NCBI RefSeq assembly: GCF_000280055.1
Contig: NZ_ALAB01000038.1
Coordinates: forward strand, 1 to 64,000
Reading direction: 5' to 3'
Length of the DNA: 64,000 nt
DNA from: Alishewanella aestuarii B11
GTDB taxonomy: Bacteria; Pseudomonadota; Gammaproteobacteria; Enterobacterales; Alteromonadaceae
Positions 8,802-18,642 of the stretch are shown here, piece by piece; the stretch's first letter is position 1, and each line of letters begins with the position of its first letter. The notes beneath the pieces are model-generated. The model worked only from the letters and a program-made list of their open reading frames with translations. It was not told the origin of the DNA and ran no database searches. The position numbers were made by a program, and so were the translations under genes.

Positions 8802-11292
8802 ACTGTCGCTGCAGTTCCTGCTGCTGTGCAGCTTCCGGCTGCAAGCGGTTAACCAGTTCAGATGAAATATCAAAACCTTCAATTACGCCCTCGACATGCC
8901 AGAGTTCTTCTTCCAGCACCCTGGCTTTATGAATGGCATAAATACTGATGTAATTCAGCTCCCTGGCCAAATACTCCGGATCCATTTTACCAGCACGGAT
9001 CAGTGAGCAACGGAACCCTAACAACGTATGTGTCGAGAGTGCATCGACAAGGTGCTGCTTCAGCTCCGCCGCCGAATTAAATTCAAAGTCAAAGTCGCTA
9101 CTTAGTTGCAAGCTACCGTCGTCGTTTTGTTGCACTGTCAGATAGAGTTCGTAATGAAACGGTGGATCCTGTCGTTTCATCTGCTTTAGCTTTTCGGCTA
9201 GTTTTAGCTCCAGGAGTGGATGTTTCGTCAGGACACTCAGTGGCGCGGATGCGGGCTGTTGCTGTGGCAATTGCAACAAGGCCTGTAATTGATTGCCTTT
9301 GTTCCCGCAACCCACAACGGCGATATCGTGCCGCAGCCCATAGCGATGCACATAGAGCACCAGCGATTTACAGCTTTGCAGATACATATTGCGCAAGGCT
9401 TCGGATAGACCAGGATATTTGGGGGTTTCCTGCGCTACGGTCAGTTTGCTGCGATTACTCTGGATCAGCTGGCTAAAAAATTGTCGGCCCAGATGTGATT
9501 CCGTCTTAGCGGCTTTTAGATTGATAATAGTCCGGTTTTTACTCACCGCCATCACTTCGTAAGGCAGGGCACTGAGCTGATATTTGCTGGTAATTTTTTG
9601 CAGATCAGGTAAATCCACCAGTAATACGTCGCCTTTTTTAAAATCGACCGCTATTTCTGTTTCCAGCTGCAAGCCGCCGGCAGAGAAGTCGCGACTGTAT
9701 GCGGGTATCGGGGTATCATCCACTCTGGTGCGCAGTAAAACCTGAGTTTTATACAGATAACGTGATTCACTGCGTAAATTGACATAGTGAACCGGTATCG
9801 CTTCACAGGTGACAACTTTGCCGGCCTTGCTCAGGCCAAATTGATTGAGAGCGGCCAGCTTAGTGCTGTCAAAGCGATACGCGGCGTAATAATGCCGCTG
9901 CGAGGCATTACTGATATCCGCTAGCGTAATCATATAACGCACATCTCTTAGCATACTGGCTACTAGTGGGGAGGGTTGGACTAACCCATGCTCTCCCGGC
10001 AATGCAAATTTGCTGGTCGCCTCCTCTGCCGCCACAGACATTAAACTTAACTGAAATACCCGCCAGCTCGGTTTACCAGCACCGAAGCCCCAGAACATCT
10101 GCCGCAGCTCGCTGGAAGCTGCCAGTTCACTGGCTAATGCCGTATAAAAATACAATTTGCCCTTAGCGGCATGGGTAAAGCAGTATAGGGTTGCGTTGCG
10201 CTCACTATTATTCAGCAGCTGTTTGAGTCTACGGGCATTCAGTACCTGACCCAGTACCGATTGTTGTTGCTCGTCGATAAAATAGTGCCAGATACTTCTG
10301 CTATAGTCGCTGGTCAATGCAAAGCGACTGGCCAGGCTGCCCTCGGCAACGGTCAGGAAAACCGGCAGACCTTGTAGCCGGGGCAGGTAGTATTGCTCAT
10401 AGCCTTTGGTCAGGGCGCCGTCGAGAATATTGTCCAGATTCAGCTTATAACGTCTTTTATTGCCCTGAATAAAGCTATGTAAAAACTGATTGAATGCCGG
10501 ATTTCTCTCCGGCTCCAGACGTTTCAGGCGCCAATAGGCATGTTTATCCTGCTCTTTGATCTCAAGGATTTGATATTGCAAAGTATCCACCAAATCCAGT
10601 GCATATTCGCGCTCTAGCCCGGTCAGCGCCAACCGGACCACATCGCCGGCCATTGCGGTTTTCCCGAACGGTACTTTCAAGCGGCAACCCGATACTGACA
10701 GGTCGGTGGTCATAGCGTTGCTATTGCCATCGGGGTGTTTTATCTCCACCTCAATGCTAAAGTTCATCCGCTCCTCTGCCCGGCTAATGTAGTGTCCGAA
10801 GCGAATAAACCGATGCGCTGAGGGTGCTGCATTATCCTCTGGCGTGGTAAAGGACTCGGCAGGCGAGGGCTCGGGCAACTGAGGACCTTTGCGAAGGTTC
10901 TGTAGTGTATGGCGAATATGCTCGTCAGTTTCTTTCCGATGTCTGACCCGGTAATTATTGTCAGCATTCATTACTTCTTCATAAACGCCGACCGTATACT
11001 TACCGTAAGCTTCCAGGCCCTGCTCAAAGATTTGCCGCGCCTGATCATCCAGATAATGGGTTTTGCCCCGATATTCGTAAGGCTTTACATCTCCGTCCAC
11101 ATGACCACGCAAATCGATGTAGTAGTTGCAGGGCTGGGCCAGACGTCTGAGTTCCATTCGCAGCAGAAATTGCTTGGATTTGGGTAAACCATTGGTCACC
11201 GAAGCAAAAGTCTGCTCAAACTCGCTCAAGTCCAGCATGCCGCGAAGTCTGGTGATAATACCCTGATATGCCTGAAGGTCTGTTGACGTCAT
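8755..11292 (-). CDS. Large protein with two PilZ c-di-GMP-binding domains
   Basis: The 845-residue product has no signal peptide or clear membrane segment. A first PilZ domain carries both canonical motifs: RxxxR at 171-175 (RAEER) and DxSxxG at 197-202 (DLSVSG). A second candidate near residues 511-560 has RYLYK in place of RxxxR and an intact DFSAGG at 535-540. PilZ domains bind cyclic di-GMP, so this is probably a c-di-GMP effector; its partner is unknown. About 240 residues between the domains and 280 after them match nothing I recognise. It is divergent from radA and overlaps the 3' end of the hydrolase gene. Confidence 0.85.
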   Translation of the reverse strand: MTSTDLQAYQGIITRLRGMLDLSEFEQTFASVTNGLPKSKQFLLRMELRRLAQPCNYYIDLRGHVDGDVKPYEYRGKTHYLDDQARQIFEQGLEAYGKYTVGVYEEVMNADNNYRVRHRKETDEHIRHTLQNLRKGPQLPEPSPAESFTTPEDNAAPSAHRFIRFGHYISRAEERMNFSIEVEIKHPDGNSNAMTTDLSVSGCRLKVPFGKTAMAGDVVRLALTGLEREYALDLVDTLQYQILEIKEQDKHAYWRLKRLEPERNPAFNQFLHSFIQGNKRRYKLNLDNILDGALTKGYEQYYLPRLQGLPVFLTVAEGSLASRFALTSDYSRSIWHYFIDEQQQSVLGQVLNARRLKQLLNNSERNATLYCFTHAAKGKLYFYTALASELAASSELRQMFWGFGAGKPSWRVFQLSLMSVAAEEATSKFALPGEHGLVQPSPLVASMLRDVRYMITLADISNASQRHYYAAYRFDSTKLAALNQFGLSKAGKVVTCEAIPVHYVNLRSESRYLYKTQVLLRTRVDDTPIPAYSRDFSAGGLQLETEIAVDFKKGDVLLVDLPDLQKITSKYQLSALPYEVMAVSKNRTIINLKAAKTESHLGRQFFSQLIQSNRSKLTVAQETPKYPGLSEALRNMYLQSCKSLVLYVHRYGLRHDIAVVGCGNKGNQLQALLQLPQQQPASAPLSVLTKHPLLELKLAEKLKQMKRQDPPFHYELYLTVQQNDDGSLQLSSDFDFEFNSAAELKQHLVDALSTHTLLGFRCSLIRAGKMDPEYLARELNYISIYAIHKARVLEEELWHVEGVIEGFDISSELVNRLQPEAAQQQELQRQFILQSLTERASLPTL

Positions 11293-11406
11293 AATCTGAT
11301 GATTCAGTTGCCAAAAATATGGCAGCGTCCGGTTATAATAAGGTTAAACTAGCTTAATAAGTTTTAAAAGCAATATCCGTGCCTTCCAATAATTCCTGGA
11401 GTAAGA

Positions 11407-12768
11407 ATGGCAAAAAGTAAAACGGCATATGTGTGTAATGAATGTGGTGCTGACTTTATGCGCTGGCAGGGGCAGTGTACTGAATGCGGTGCCTGGAATA
11501 GTATCAGCGAAGTCCGGTTGGGCGCCGTGAAAGCTGGTAGCAGTCGGCTGGGTGGTTATGCCGGCGCGACAGTGGCCCGTGTGATGCGACTGGATGAGGT
11601 CGACTTGCAGGATGTACCACGTTTTAGCTCTGGCTTTGCTGAGTTTGACCGGGTACTGGGTGGCGGCATAGTACCGGGCTCTGCGATCCTGATCGGCGGT
11701 CACCCCGGTGCCGGAAAAAGTACTTTGTTACTGCAAATTATGTGCGGCCTGGCCGCACAGGGCGGCGCACTGTATGTGACGGGGGAAGAATCGTTGCAGC
11801 AGGTTGCGATGCGGGCACAGCGCCTGGGATTGCCGATGTCTGAATTGAAAATGTTGGCTGAAACGAACGTCGAAACTATCTGTCAGCTGGCGCAGCAGGA
11901 AAAGCCGCGCATTATGGTGATTGACTCAATTCAGGTGATGCATCTGGCTGATATTCAGTCGGCACCGGGCAGTGTGTCACAGGTCAGGGAAAGCGCGGCG
12001 TATTTAACCCGCTTCGCCAAGCAGCATCATATCGCTATTATCATGGTCGGGCATGTAACCAAAGATGGATCTCTGGCCGGGCCTAAGGTATTAGAGCATT
12101 GTATCGATTGCTCAGTGATGCTGGATGGTGACGCTGACAATCGCTACCGCACCTTGCGCGGCAATAAAAACCGCTTTGGTCCGGTCAATGAGTTAGGGGT
12201 GTTTGCCATGACTGGCCAGGGGATGAAGGAGGTAAAGAATCCTTCCGCGATCTTTCTGACCCGTGGTAAGGAAGATCAATCCGGCAGTATCGTCATGGTG
12301 CTATGGGAGGGTACCCGACCGCTTTTAGTAGAAATTCAAGGGTTGGTTGACTATTCGCCACTGAATAATCCACGACGGGTGACACTGGGGATGGAGCAAA
12401 ACCGGATTGCGATGTTACTGGCAGTGATGCACCGCCATGCCGGGATCCAGATGGCGGACCAGGATGTGTTTGTTAACGTTGTCGGTGGGGTCAAGGTTAA
12501 TGAAACCAGCGCTGATTTAGCGACCTTACTGGCGTTAGTCTCCAGCTTTCGGGATAAGCCATTACCGAATGATTTAGTGGTATTTGGTGAAGTGGGATTA
12601 GCAGGTGAGATCCGGCCGGTGCCCAGTGGTCAGGAACGACTGAAAGAGGCCGCGAAGCATGGTTTTAAACGGGCGATAGTGCCGCTGGCTAATCAACCGA
12701 AGGAACCTATTGCCGGGATGGAAGTGGTCGCTGTGGCACGCCTGGCTGAGGCCTTGGAAGCGCTATAA
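11407..12768 (+). CDS. radA: DNA repair protein RadA (Sms)
   Basis: RadA is a RecA-like ATPase that promotes branch migration in recombinational repair. The 453-residue product begins with a four-cysteine zinc finger (CNECGADF and CTECGAWN). The Walker A motif is GGHPGAGKS near residues 96-104, the RadA-specific KNRFG motif follows, and the C-terminal Lon-like domain spans about 290-453, including GEVGLAGEIRPV. The ATG at 11407 has a GGAGTAAG ribosome site. A bidirectional hairpin separates it from convergent bamD. Confidence 0.97.
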   Translation: MAKSKTAYVCNECGADFMRWQGQCTECGAWNSISEVRLGAVKAGSSRLGGYAGATVARVMRLDEVDLQDVPRFSSGFAEFDRVLGGGIVPGSAILIGGHPGAGKSTLLLQIMCGLAAQGGALYVTGEESLQQVAMRAQRLGLPMSELKMLAETNVETICQLAQQEKPRIMVIDSIQVMHLADIQSAPGSVSQVRESAAYLTRFAKQHHIAIIMVGHVTKDGSLAGPKVLEHCIDCSVMLDGDADNRYRTLRGNKNRFGPVNELGVFAMTGQGMKEVKNPSAIFLTRGKEDQSGSIVMVLWEGTRPLLVEIQGLVDYSPLNNPRRVTLGMEQNRIAMLLAVMHRHAGIQMADQDVFVNVVGGVKVNETSADLATLLALVSSFRDKPLPNDLVVFGEVGLAGEIRPVPSGQERLKEAAKHGFKRAIVPLANQPKEPIAGMEVVAVARLAEALEAL

Positions 12769-12771
12769 AGC

Positions 12772-12800
12772 AAAACGCCTCTGCGTAGGCAGAGGCGCTT
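12772..12800. terminator. Bidirectional terminator between radA and bamD
   Basis: A 9-bp perfect stem (CGCCTCTGC with GCAGAGGCG, loop GTAG) spans 12776-12797. On the minus strand it is followed by TTTTG, suiting bamD. On the plus strand it is followed by CTTGTATT, a weaker tail for radA. Confidence 0.75.
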
Positions 12801-12835
12801 GTATTGAGGGTATTACTTAGTGTAATTACCTGAGC

Positions 12836-13588
12836 TTAGCGGAAGCGGCGATTCTGTGGAAAGTTAAGCCGTAATACCTGCTCGGTGTCACTTCTGAGCT
12901 TATCCAGCCCTAATTTATCGTAACTTTCTACCATAATCTCCAGAGCCTGCTCTACCAGCGGAGAGTCACGGTAAAACTCAACAACATATTTACCCCGGTT
13001 GGCGGCCGCGAGAAAGGCACCGCGGCGCAGGTAGTAATCTGCTACCAGTAACTCGTGCCGGGCCAGCTTATCTTTAATCGCAACCATCCGCGCCCGGGCT
13101 TCGGCAGCATACTTACTTCCCGGATAGTTAGTTAACAGGATACGAAAATCATCAAACGCCTGCCGGGTGCTGGCCAGATCGCGATCGGCACGGTCAATGC
13201 CAAAAAATTCCTGAAAGGCGTTTTCATCTGCCTTCAGGTTGGTTAAACCGCGCATATAATATACATAGTCCAAATCCGGTTGATTCGGATTCAACCGGAT
13301 AAAACGGTCAATGGTTGCCAGCGCTTGCGGCAGATTGCCAGCCTGGTGATAGGCATAAATTAAATCCAGCTGTACTTGCCGGGCCAAGGGGCCGAACGGA
13401 TGGCGGCTTTCAACCCCTTTTAACAGTTCAATAGCGCGGTTATAAAGGCCTGCATCCAGTACATCCTTGGCTTGCTGATACATCGCTTGCGCCGTTTGAT
13501 TGGAGGTAACTTGTGCTTCTTTAGGTTTTCCGGCACAGGCGGTGAGGGTCACAGCTAACAGGGCTATCAGAATAAATTTTAGTTTCAT
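12836..13588 (-). CDS. bamD: Outer-membrane assembly lipoprotein BamD
   Basis: BamD is an essential lipoprotein of the BAM complex that inserts beta-barrel proteins into the outer membrane. The 250-residue product starts with a signal peptide and the lipobox LTAC (Cys near residue 18). Tetratricopeptide-type repeats follow, with characteristic segments YQQAKDVLDAGLYNRAIELL, DYVYYMRGLTN, FEEFFGIDRADRD-like FQEFFGIDRADRDLA, and YPGSKYAAEARARM. It is divergent from rluD, the same bamD/rluD arrangement known from enterobacteria. Confidence 0.96.
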   Translation of the reverse strand: MKLKFILIALLAVTLTACAGKPKEAQVTSNQTAQAMYQQAKDVLDAGLYNRAIELLKGVESRHPFGPLARQVQLDLIYAYHQAGNLPQALATIDRFIRLNPNQPDLDYVYYMRGLTNLKADENAFQEFFGIDRADRDLASTRQAFDDFRILLTNYPGSKYAAEARARMVAIKDKLARHELLVADYYLRRGAFLAAANRGKYVVEFYRDSPLVEQALEIMVESYDKLGLDKLRSDTEQVLRLNFPQNRRFR

Positions 13589-13711
13589 GTAAAAATCCGT
13601 TACTACTTCGGCTAAATGGCTGTCTAGTCCGGCGTAAAATCGTTAAAATACCCGCTCATGCGATTCTACCCCAGATATCGCGGGGTTGCACACAGGATAA
13701 CTGCTTCCGTT

Positions 13712-14686
13712 ATGACAAAACAGCTAAAACTTTCAGAAATCGTACCTGAGCACCTTTTTGGTAAGCGCTTAGATCAGGTTCTGGCCGAAATGTTCCCCGA
13801 TTATTCGCGTTCGCGGATAAAAGAGTGGATCCTGGCCAATAGCGTGCAGGTAAACGGTGAGCCTTGTGCCACTCCGCGGCAGAAAATGTTGGGTGGGGAG
13901 CAAATCGATATTCAGGCTGAATTGCCGGAAGAAGAACGTTTTGACGCCGAGCCGATCGCCCTGGATATCGTGTTTGAAGACGAACATATTCTGGTGATCA
14001 ATAAGCCTGCCGGTCTGGTGGTGCACCCGGGAGCAGGCAATCAGGACGGTACCTTACTCAATGCCTTGTTACATCACTGCCCGAGTATTGCAGAAGTTCC
14101 CCGTGCCGGTATAGTTCACCGGCTGGATAAAGACACTACCGGCCTGATGGTCATCGCGAAAACGATACCAGCGCAAACGCATCTGGTCGAGGCGATGCAA
14201 GCGCGGGAAATTACCCGTGAATATGAAGCGGTCTGTTACGGCACTATGACCGGCGGCGGGACGGTAAAACAGCCGATCGGCCGGCACCAGACCAAAAGAA
14301 CCCTGATGGCAGTTAATGAAAATGGTAAACCGGCTGTTACCCACTATAGAGTGATGGAAAAGTACCGGGCGCATACCCGCCTGCGACTGCGGCTGGAAAC
14401 CGGCCGGACGCATCAGATCCGCGTACATATGACCTTTATCAGCCATCCTCTGGTTGGCGATCCGGTATATGGTGGCCGGCCCAGACCGCCACGCCAGGCC
14501 AGCGAACAGTTATTGCAGTTAATGCGTAATTTTAAACGCCAGGCGCTGCATGCCATTATGCTTAAACTGGCGCACCCGATAACCGGCCAGTTGCTGGAGT
14601 GGCATGCGCCATTGCCGGACGATATGGTGGCACTGAATGCCGCTTTAAAAGCCGATACCCAGTTACACGGTATGGACTTTGTGTAA
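13712..14686 (+). CDS. rluD: 23S rRNA pseudouridine(1911/1915/1917) synthase
   Basis: RluD makes three pseudouridines in helix 69 of 23S rRNA. The product has 324 residues from the ATG at 13712 (E. coli 326). An S4-like RNA-binding domain occupies about residues 17-80 (KRLDQVLAEMFPDYSRSRIK). The catalytic domain carries the HRLDKDTTGLMVIAK motif with the active-site aspartate, and the C-terminal TGRTHQIRVHM and HPLVGDPVYGG segments. The open frame begins at 13658, but the family N-terminus is better matched from 13712. pgeF follows after eight bases, forming an rluD-pgeF pair upstream of clpB. Confidence 0.96.
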   Translation: MTKQLKLSEIVPEHLFGKRLDQVLAEMFPDYSRSRIKEWILANSVQVNGEPCATPRQKMLGGEQIDIQAELPEEERFDAEPIALDIVFEDEHILVINKPAGLVVHPGAGNQDGTLLNALLHHCPSIAEVPRAGIVHRLDKDTTGLMVIAKTIPAQTHLVEAMQAREITREYEAVCYGTMTGGGTVKQPIGRHQTKRTLMAVNENGKPAVTHYRVMEKYRAHTRLRLRLETGRTHQIRVHMTFISHPLVGDPVYGGRPRPPRQASEQLLQLMRNFKRQALHAIMLKLAHPITGQLLEWHAPLPDDMVALNAALKADTQLHGMDFV

Positions 14687-14694
14687 GTCAAAGT

Positions 14695-15468
14695 ATGGAC
14701 CTGATTAACGTTATGCGCCCTGATCTGCCATCTGAGTTACTTTACCCTGACTGGCCGGCGCCAGCCGGTGTTAAAGCTTTTAGTTCAACCCGGCTTGGCG
14801 GGGTATCCGGCGGACAATACGCCAGTTTGAACCTTGGTGGGCATGTTGGGGATGATGCTGTCAACGTCAGTGCTAATCGCCAGCGTTTTGCACAACTGGC
14901 CCGGCTGCCGGCAGCTCCGACATGGATGAATCAGGTGCATGGCAATCAGGTGCTAACTTTACCGCTGCACTCGCCTGAGCCATTACCGACTGCAGACGCC
15001 AGCTACAGCAGACAGCCACGACAGGTTTGTCTGGTGATGACAGCAGACTGTTTGCCGTTGTTAATTTGTAACACAGCCGGCACCGAAGTCGCCGCGGTGC
15101 ATGCTGGTTGGCGTGGTCTTGCTGGCGGGGTGATTGAACAAAGCCTGCAGCATTTTCAGGCTCCGGCAGCAGAGTTATTGGTTTGGCTCGGGCCGGCAAT
15201 TGGGCCGGCGGCTTTTGAAGTTGGCGCTGAGGTGCGTCAGGCCTTTGTGGCGATGATGCCAGAGGCTGAAGCCGCTTTTACCGGCTCAGCTGGCGGCAAG
15301 TATCTGGCAGATATCTATGCGTTGGCCCGTTTGCGGCTGCAGCGTGCCGGAGTCAGAGCCATCTATGGTGCAGAGTATTGCACCTTTACTGACTCAGCAC
15401 GTTTTTTCTCCTACCGGCGTGATGGTCAAACCGGCCGCCAGGCCAGCGCTATCTGGTTAGAACCCTGA
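14695..15468 (+). CDS. pgeF: Peptidoglycan editing factor / purine nucleoside phosphorylase (YfiH)
   Basis: Members of this laccase-domain family act on purine nucleosides and have been linked to peptidoglycan composition in E. coli. The zinc-binding residues are visible: a His in NQVHGNQVL, the Cys in MTADCLPLLIC, and the His in AAVHAGWRG. The C-terminal FFSYRRDGQTGRQAS stretch is typical. The ATG at 14695 gives 257 residues; an ATG at 14713 (251 residues) is also possible. The open frame upstream overlaps rluD and is not family-like. The neighbours rluD and clpB match the enterobacterial order. Confidence 0.95.
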   Translation: MDLINVMRPDLPSELLYPDWPAPAGVKAFSSTRLGGVSGGQYASLNLGGHVGDDAVNVSANRQRFAQLARLPAAPTWMNQVHGNQVLTLPLHSPEPLPTADASYSRQPRQVCLVMTADCLPLLICNTAGTEVAAVHAGWRGLAGGVIEQSLQHFQAPAAELLVWLGPAIGPAAFEVGAEVRQAFVAMMPEAEAAFTGSAGGKYLADIYALARLRLQRAGVRAIYGAEYCTFTDSARFFSYRRDGQTGRQASAIWLEP

Positions 15469-15514
15469 GGTAGACGCGCTAAGTTGATGCAAGTCAATTT
15501 TTTGACGTTCGCTG

Positions 15515-15543
15515 CTTGAAAAATCCACAACAGCGCCCAATCT
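15515..15543 (+). promoter_or_regulatory. Sigma-32 heat-shock promoter of clpB
   Basis: An exact CTTGAAA at 15515-15521 is followed after 15 bases by CCAATCT at 15537-15543, six of seven to the sigma-32 -10 element CCCATNT. Transcription would start near 15550, about 30 nt before the clpB ATG. This is what the family leads one to expect for clpB. Confidence 0.85.
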
Positions 15544-15583
15544 TATTACACATCATAGTTAGGGTAAGAGCGGGAGCCTGCCA

Positions 15584-18163
15584 ATGCGTTTAGATAAATT
15601 CACCAGTAAGTTTCAGGAAGCCATTGCCGATGCGCAATCGCTGGCACTGGGGCGTGATCAACAGTTTATCGAGCCGGTACATATCATGTTTGCCTTACTG
15701 AATCAGGAAGGCGGCACCGTACGCGAATTATTAAATAAGCTGGCGGTAAACTTTAATGAACTGCGCTCAAAAGTCAGCCAGGCGATAGAGCGTCTGCCAA
15801 GAGTAGAAGGTGATGCCGGTAGCTTACAGTTATCAGCAGCCACAGCTCAGCTGTTACAACAATGCGATAAGCTGGCGCAAAAGCGTAAAGATCAGTTTAT
15901 CTCCAGTGAGCTGTTTGTGTTGGCCGCGACTGAGGATAAATCAGAGCTGGGCCGCATTCTGCAGTTATTGGGGATAAATAAAGACAAGGTCAGTGCTGCG
16001 ATAGAGCAAATCCGTGCTGGTCAGAAGGTGGATGATGCCAATGCGGAAGATACCCGTCAGGCGCTGAGCAAATATACCATTGATCTGACAGCCAGAGCAG
16101 AGTCCGGCAAGCTGGATCCGGTGATTGGCAGGGATGAAGAAATTCGCCGCTGCGTGCAGGTATTACAACGACGCACTAAAAATAACCCGGTATTGATTGG
16201 TGAACCCGGTGTCGGTAAAACCGCCATCGTAGAGGGTTTAGCGCAGCGCATTGTTAATAAAGAAGTTCCTGAAGGCTTAAAAGATAAGCGGGTATTATCA
16301 CTGGATATGGGCGCGCTGCTGGCAGGGGCCAAATATCGCGGTGAGTTTGAAGAGCGGTTAAAAGCAGTACTGAACGAAGTTGCCAAAGAAGAAGGCCAGA
16401 TCATCCTGTTTATTGACGAAATTCATACCATGGTTGGCGCTGGTAAGGCTGATGGTGCTATGGATGCCGGCAATATGCTAAAGCCAGCGCTGGCACGCGG
16501 TGAGTTGCACTGTCTTGGTGCCACCACCCTGGATGAATATCGCAAATATATTGAAAAAGACGCTGCGCTGGAGCGGCGTTTCCAGAAAGTTTTGGTGGAG
16601 GAGCCAACGGTTGAGGATACCATCGCGATTCTGCGCGGTTTAAAAGAGCGTTACGAGCTGCACCATGCGGTAGAGATCACCGATCCGGCGATCGTCGCGG
16701 CAGCAACACTGTCACACCGCTATATCAGTGATCGGCAGTTACCGGATAAAGCCATTGATTTAATTGATGAAGCGGCTTCCAGTATCCGGATGCAGATGGA
16801 TTCCAAACCAGAAGAGTTAGACCGCTTAGAGCGGCGTATTATCCAGTTGAAATTGGAGGATAATGCCTTAGCAAAAGAAACCGACGATGCCAGTAAAAAG
16901 CGTCGCGATAGTATTCGCGAGCAAATTGACGAGCTGGAGCAACGATACAACGAGCTGGATGAGGTATGGGAATCCGAAAAGGCGGCATTGCAGGGCACCC
17001 AGTATATTAAGGCCGATCTGGAGCAAGCCCGCTTGGATTTGGAAGTCGCACGGCGGGCAAGTGATCTGCAACGGATGTCTGAGTTGCAGTATGGCCGCAT
17101 TCCAGAGCTGGAGAAAAAGCTGGACTTAGCCTCGCAGGCGGAAATGCAGGAAATGACGCTGTTGCGGCATAAGGTGACCGATCAGGAAATTGCGGATGTG
17201 GTGTCAAAAGCCACTGGCATTCCGGTCAGTAAAATGCTGGAAGGCGAGCGTGACAAATTGCTGCGGATGGAAGAGGCCTTGCACGATAAGGTGGTAGGGC
17301 AACATGAGGCGGTCAGTGCGGTGGCAAATGCAATCCGCCGTTCGCGGGCCGGTCTGTCTGATCCGAATAAACCCATTGGTTCTTTCTTATTCCTCGGGCC
17401 AACCGGGGTAGGGAAAACGGAGTTGACTAAGGCGTTAGCGCAATTCCTGTTTGACAGCCCGGATGCGATGGTGCGGATCGATATGTCGGAGTTTATGGAG
17501 AAACATGCGGTGTCCCGCTTGGTTGGCGCACCGCCGGGCTATGTTGGTTATGAAGAAGGCGGTTATCTGACCGAAGCCGTCAGACGGAAGCCTTACTCAG
17601 TGATCCTGCTGGACGAGGTTGAAAAAGCTCATCCTGATGTCTTTAACATCTTATTGCAGGTGTTGGACGATGGTCGTCTGACCGATGGTCAGGGACGGAC
17701 GGTGGATTTTAAAAACGCCGTGATCATCATGACCTCGAATCTGGGATCAGATCTGATCCAGGAGCATTATCGCGAGTACAGCTACGCCGAAATGAAAACC
17801 ATGCTAATGGATGTGCTAAGCAGGCAGTTCCGGCCGGAGTTTTTAAACCGCTTGGATGAGTCGGTGGTATTCCATCCGCTGGATGATCGGCAAATTAAAC
17901 AAATTGCCAGTATTCAGTTGCAGCGGTTGCGGCAACGCTTGCAGCAACGTGACTTCCAATTGGAAGTCAGTGATGCGGCGTTGGAGAAACTGGCAGAGGT
18001 TGGCTTTGACACCTTATATGGTGCAAGGCCACTAAAACGGGCGATTCAGCAGTATCTGGAGAACCCACTGGCACAGGCGTTATTACAAGGCAACTTTTTG
18101 CCGGGTAGCACGATAGTGGTTGACCACGATGGTCAGCAGTTTAGGGTGCAGAGCCGGCATTAG
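15584..18163 (+). CDS. clpB: Protein disaggregase ClpB
   Basis: ClpB is a hexameric AAA+ disaggregase that works with DnaK to rescue aggregated proteins. The 859-residue product (E. coli 857) has the N-terminal Clp repeat domain (about 1-145), the first AAA+ module with [13 protein letters not shown], a long coiled-coil middle domain (about 400-525), and the second AAA+ module with [15 protein letters not shown] near residue 605. A sigma-32 promoter sits directly upstream and GGGAG supplies the ribosome site. Confidence 0.98.
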   Translation: MRLDKFTSKFQEAIADAQSLALGRDQQFIEPVHIMFALLNQEGGTVRELLNKLAVNFNELRSKVSQAIERLPRVEGDAGSLQLSAATAQLLQQCDKLAQKRKDQFISSELFVLAATEDKSELGRILQLLGINKDKVSAAIEQIRAGQKVDDANAEDTRQALSKYTIDLTARAESGKLDPVIGRDEEIRRCVQVLQRRTKNNPVLIGEPGVGKTAIVEGLAQRIVNKEVPEGLKDKRVLSLDMGALLAGAKYRGEFEERLKAVLNEVAKEEGQIILFIDEIHTMVGAGKADGAMDAGNMLKPALARGELHCLGATTLDEYRKYIEKDAALERRFQKVLVEEPTVEDTIAILRGLKERYELHHAVEITDPAIVAAATLSHRYISDRQLPDKAIDLIDEAASSIRMQMDSKPEELDRLERRIIQLKLEDNALAKETDDASKKRRDSIREQIDELEQRYNELDEVWESEKAALQGTQYIKADLEQARLDLEVARRASDLQRMSELQYGRIPELEKKLDLASQAEMQEMTLLRHKVTDQEIADVVSKATGIPVSKMLEGERDKLLRMEEALHDKVVGQHEAVSAVANAIRRSRAGLSDPNKPIGSFLFLGPTGVGKTELTKALAQFLFDSPDAMVRIDMSEFMEKHAVSRLVGAPPGYVGYEEGGYLTEAVRRKPYSVILLDEVEKAHPDVFNILLQVLDDGRLTDGQGRTVDFKNAVIIMTSNLGSDLIQEHYREYSYAEMKTMLMDVLSRQFRPEFLNRLDESVVFHPLDDRQIKQIASIQLQRLRQRLQQRDFQLEVSDAALEKLAEVGFDTLYGARPLKRAIQQYLENPLAQALLQGNFLPGSTIVVDHDGQQFRVQSRH

Positions 18164-18176
18164 CGTCAGCGAAGCA

Positions 18177-18210
18177 GCCCGGCTAAGGTGTGGCCGGGCA
18201 GCGTCTTTTG
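18177..18210 (+). terminator. Possible weak terminator after clpB
   Basis: GCCCGGC at 18177-18183 can pair with GCCGGGC at 18193-18199 across a 9-base loop, followed by AGCGTCTTTTG. It overlaps the last codons of the convergent DUF4124 gene. The interrupted T-run makes it a weak call. Confidence 0.4.
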
Positions 18211-18578
18211 ATCTCAAAGTTCGCCAGGAGGATCTGCTGCTGGCGCTCTTCTGCTGTCAGTAAGCGCACTGCCTCCTGGTTGGCTTCTTTGGTAAAGAGT
18301 TCCTGTTCACTATTTAACAGCGTTAGCTGATCGCGGGCTTGTTGACACAACACCGGATCCAGCACTGCGCCTGAACTTACGCCTTGTGCGACGGCGGTGA
18401 CGGCAGAAGAACCACTACCGACCTTAATCGTGACTAACTGATATTCTCCCTCAGCGGGCGGCTGTTGTGAGAAATGGATCACACCCTTTGCGTCCTGCCA
18501 GCTGTAAACCGTTTGCGCGATGGTCAGCGGAGCAAGGCATAACAGGGTGCCGAGAAAGATGTACTTCACTTTTGCCAT
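18183..18578 (-). CDS. DUF4124-domain exported protein
   Basis: The 131-residue product (ATG at 18578) has an N-terminal signal sequence ending around LAPLTIAQT, followed at once by the DUF4124 core VYSWQDAKGVIHFSQQPP. The C-terminal half is rich in Gln/Glu/Leu and probably helical. DUF4124 proteins are common secreted proteins of unknown role. An ATG four codons earlier (18590) is possible. The gene is divergent from pssA and converges on clpB, with only 20 bases between the stops. Confidence 0.8.
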   Translation of the reverse strand: MAKVKYIFLGTLLCLAPLTIAQTVYSWQDAKGVIHFSQQPPAEGEYQLVTIKVGSGSSAVTAVAQGVSSGAVLDPVLCQQARDQLTLLNSEQELFTKEANQEAVRLLTAEERQQQILLANFEIKRRCPATP

Positions 18579-18642
18579 GGTTCTATCCATGTTATGTTAT
18601 GTCCCTTATAATCAGTGTAATCGTTATTTTAGAAGTTGCCTT

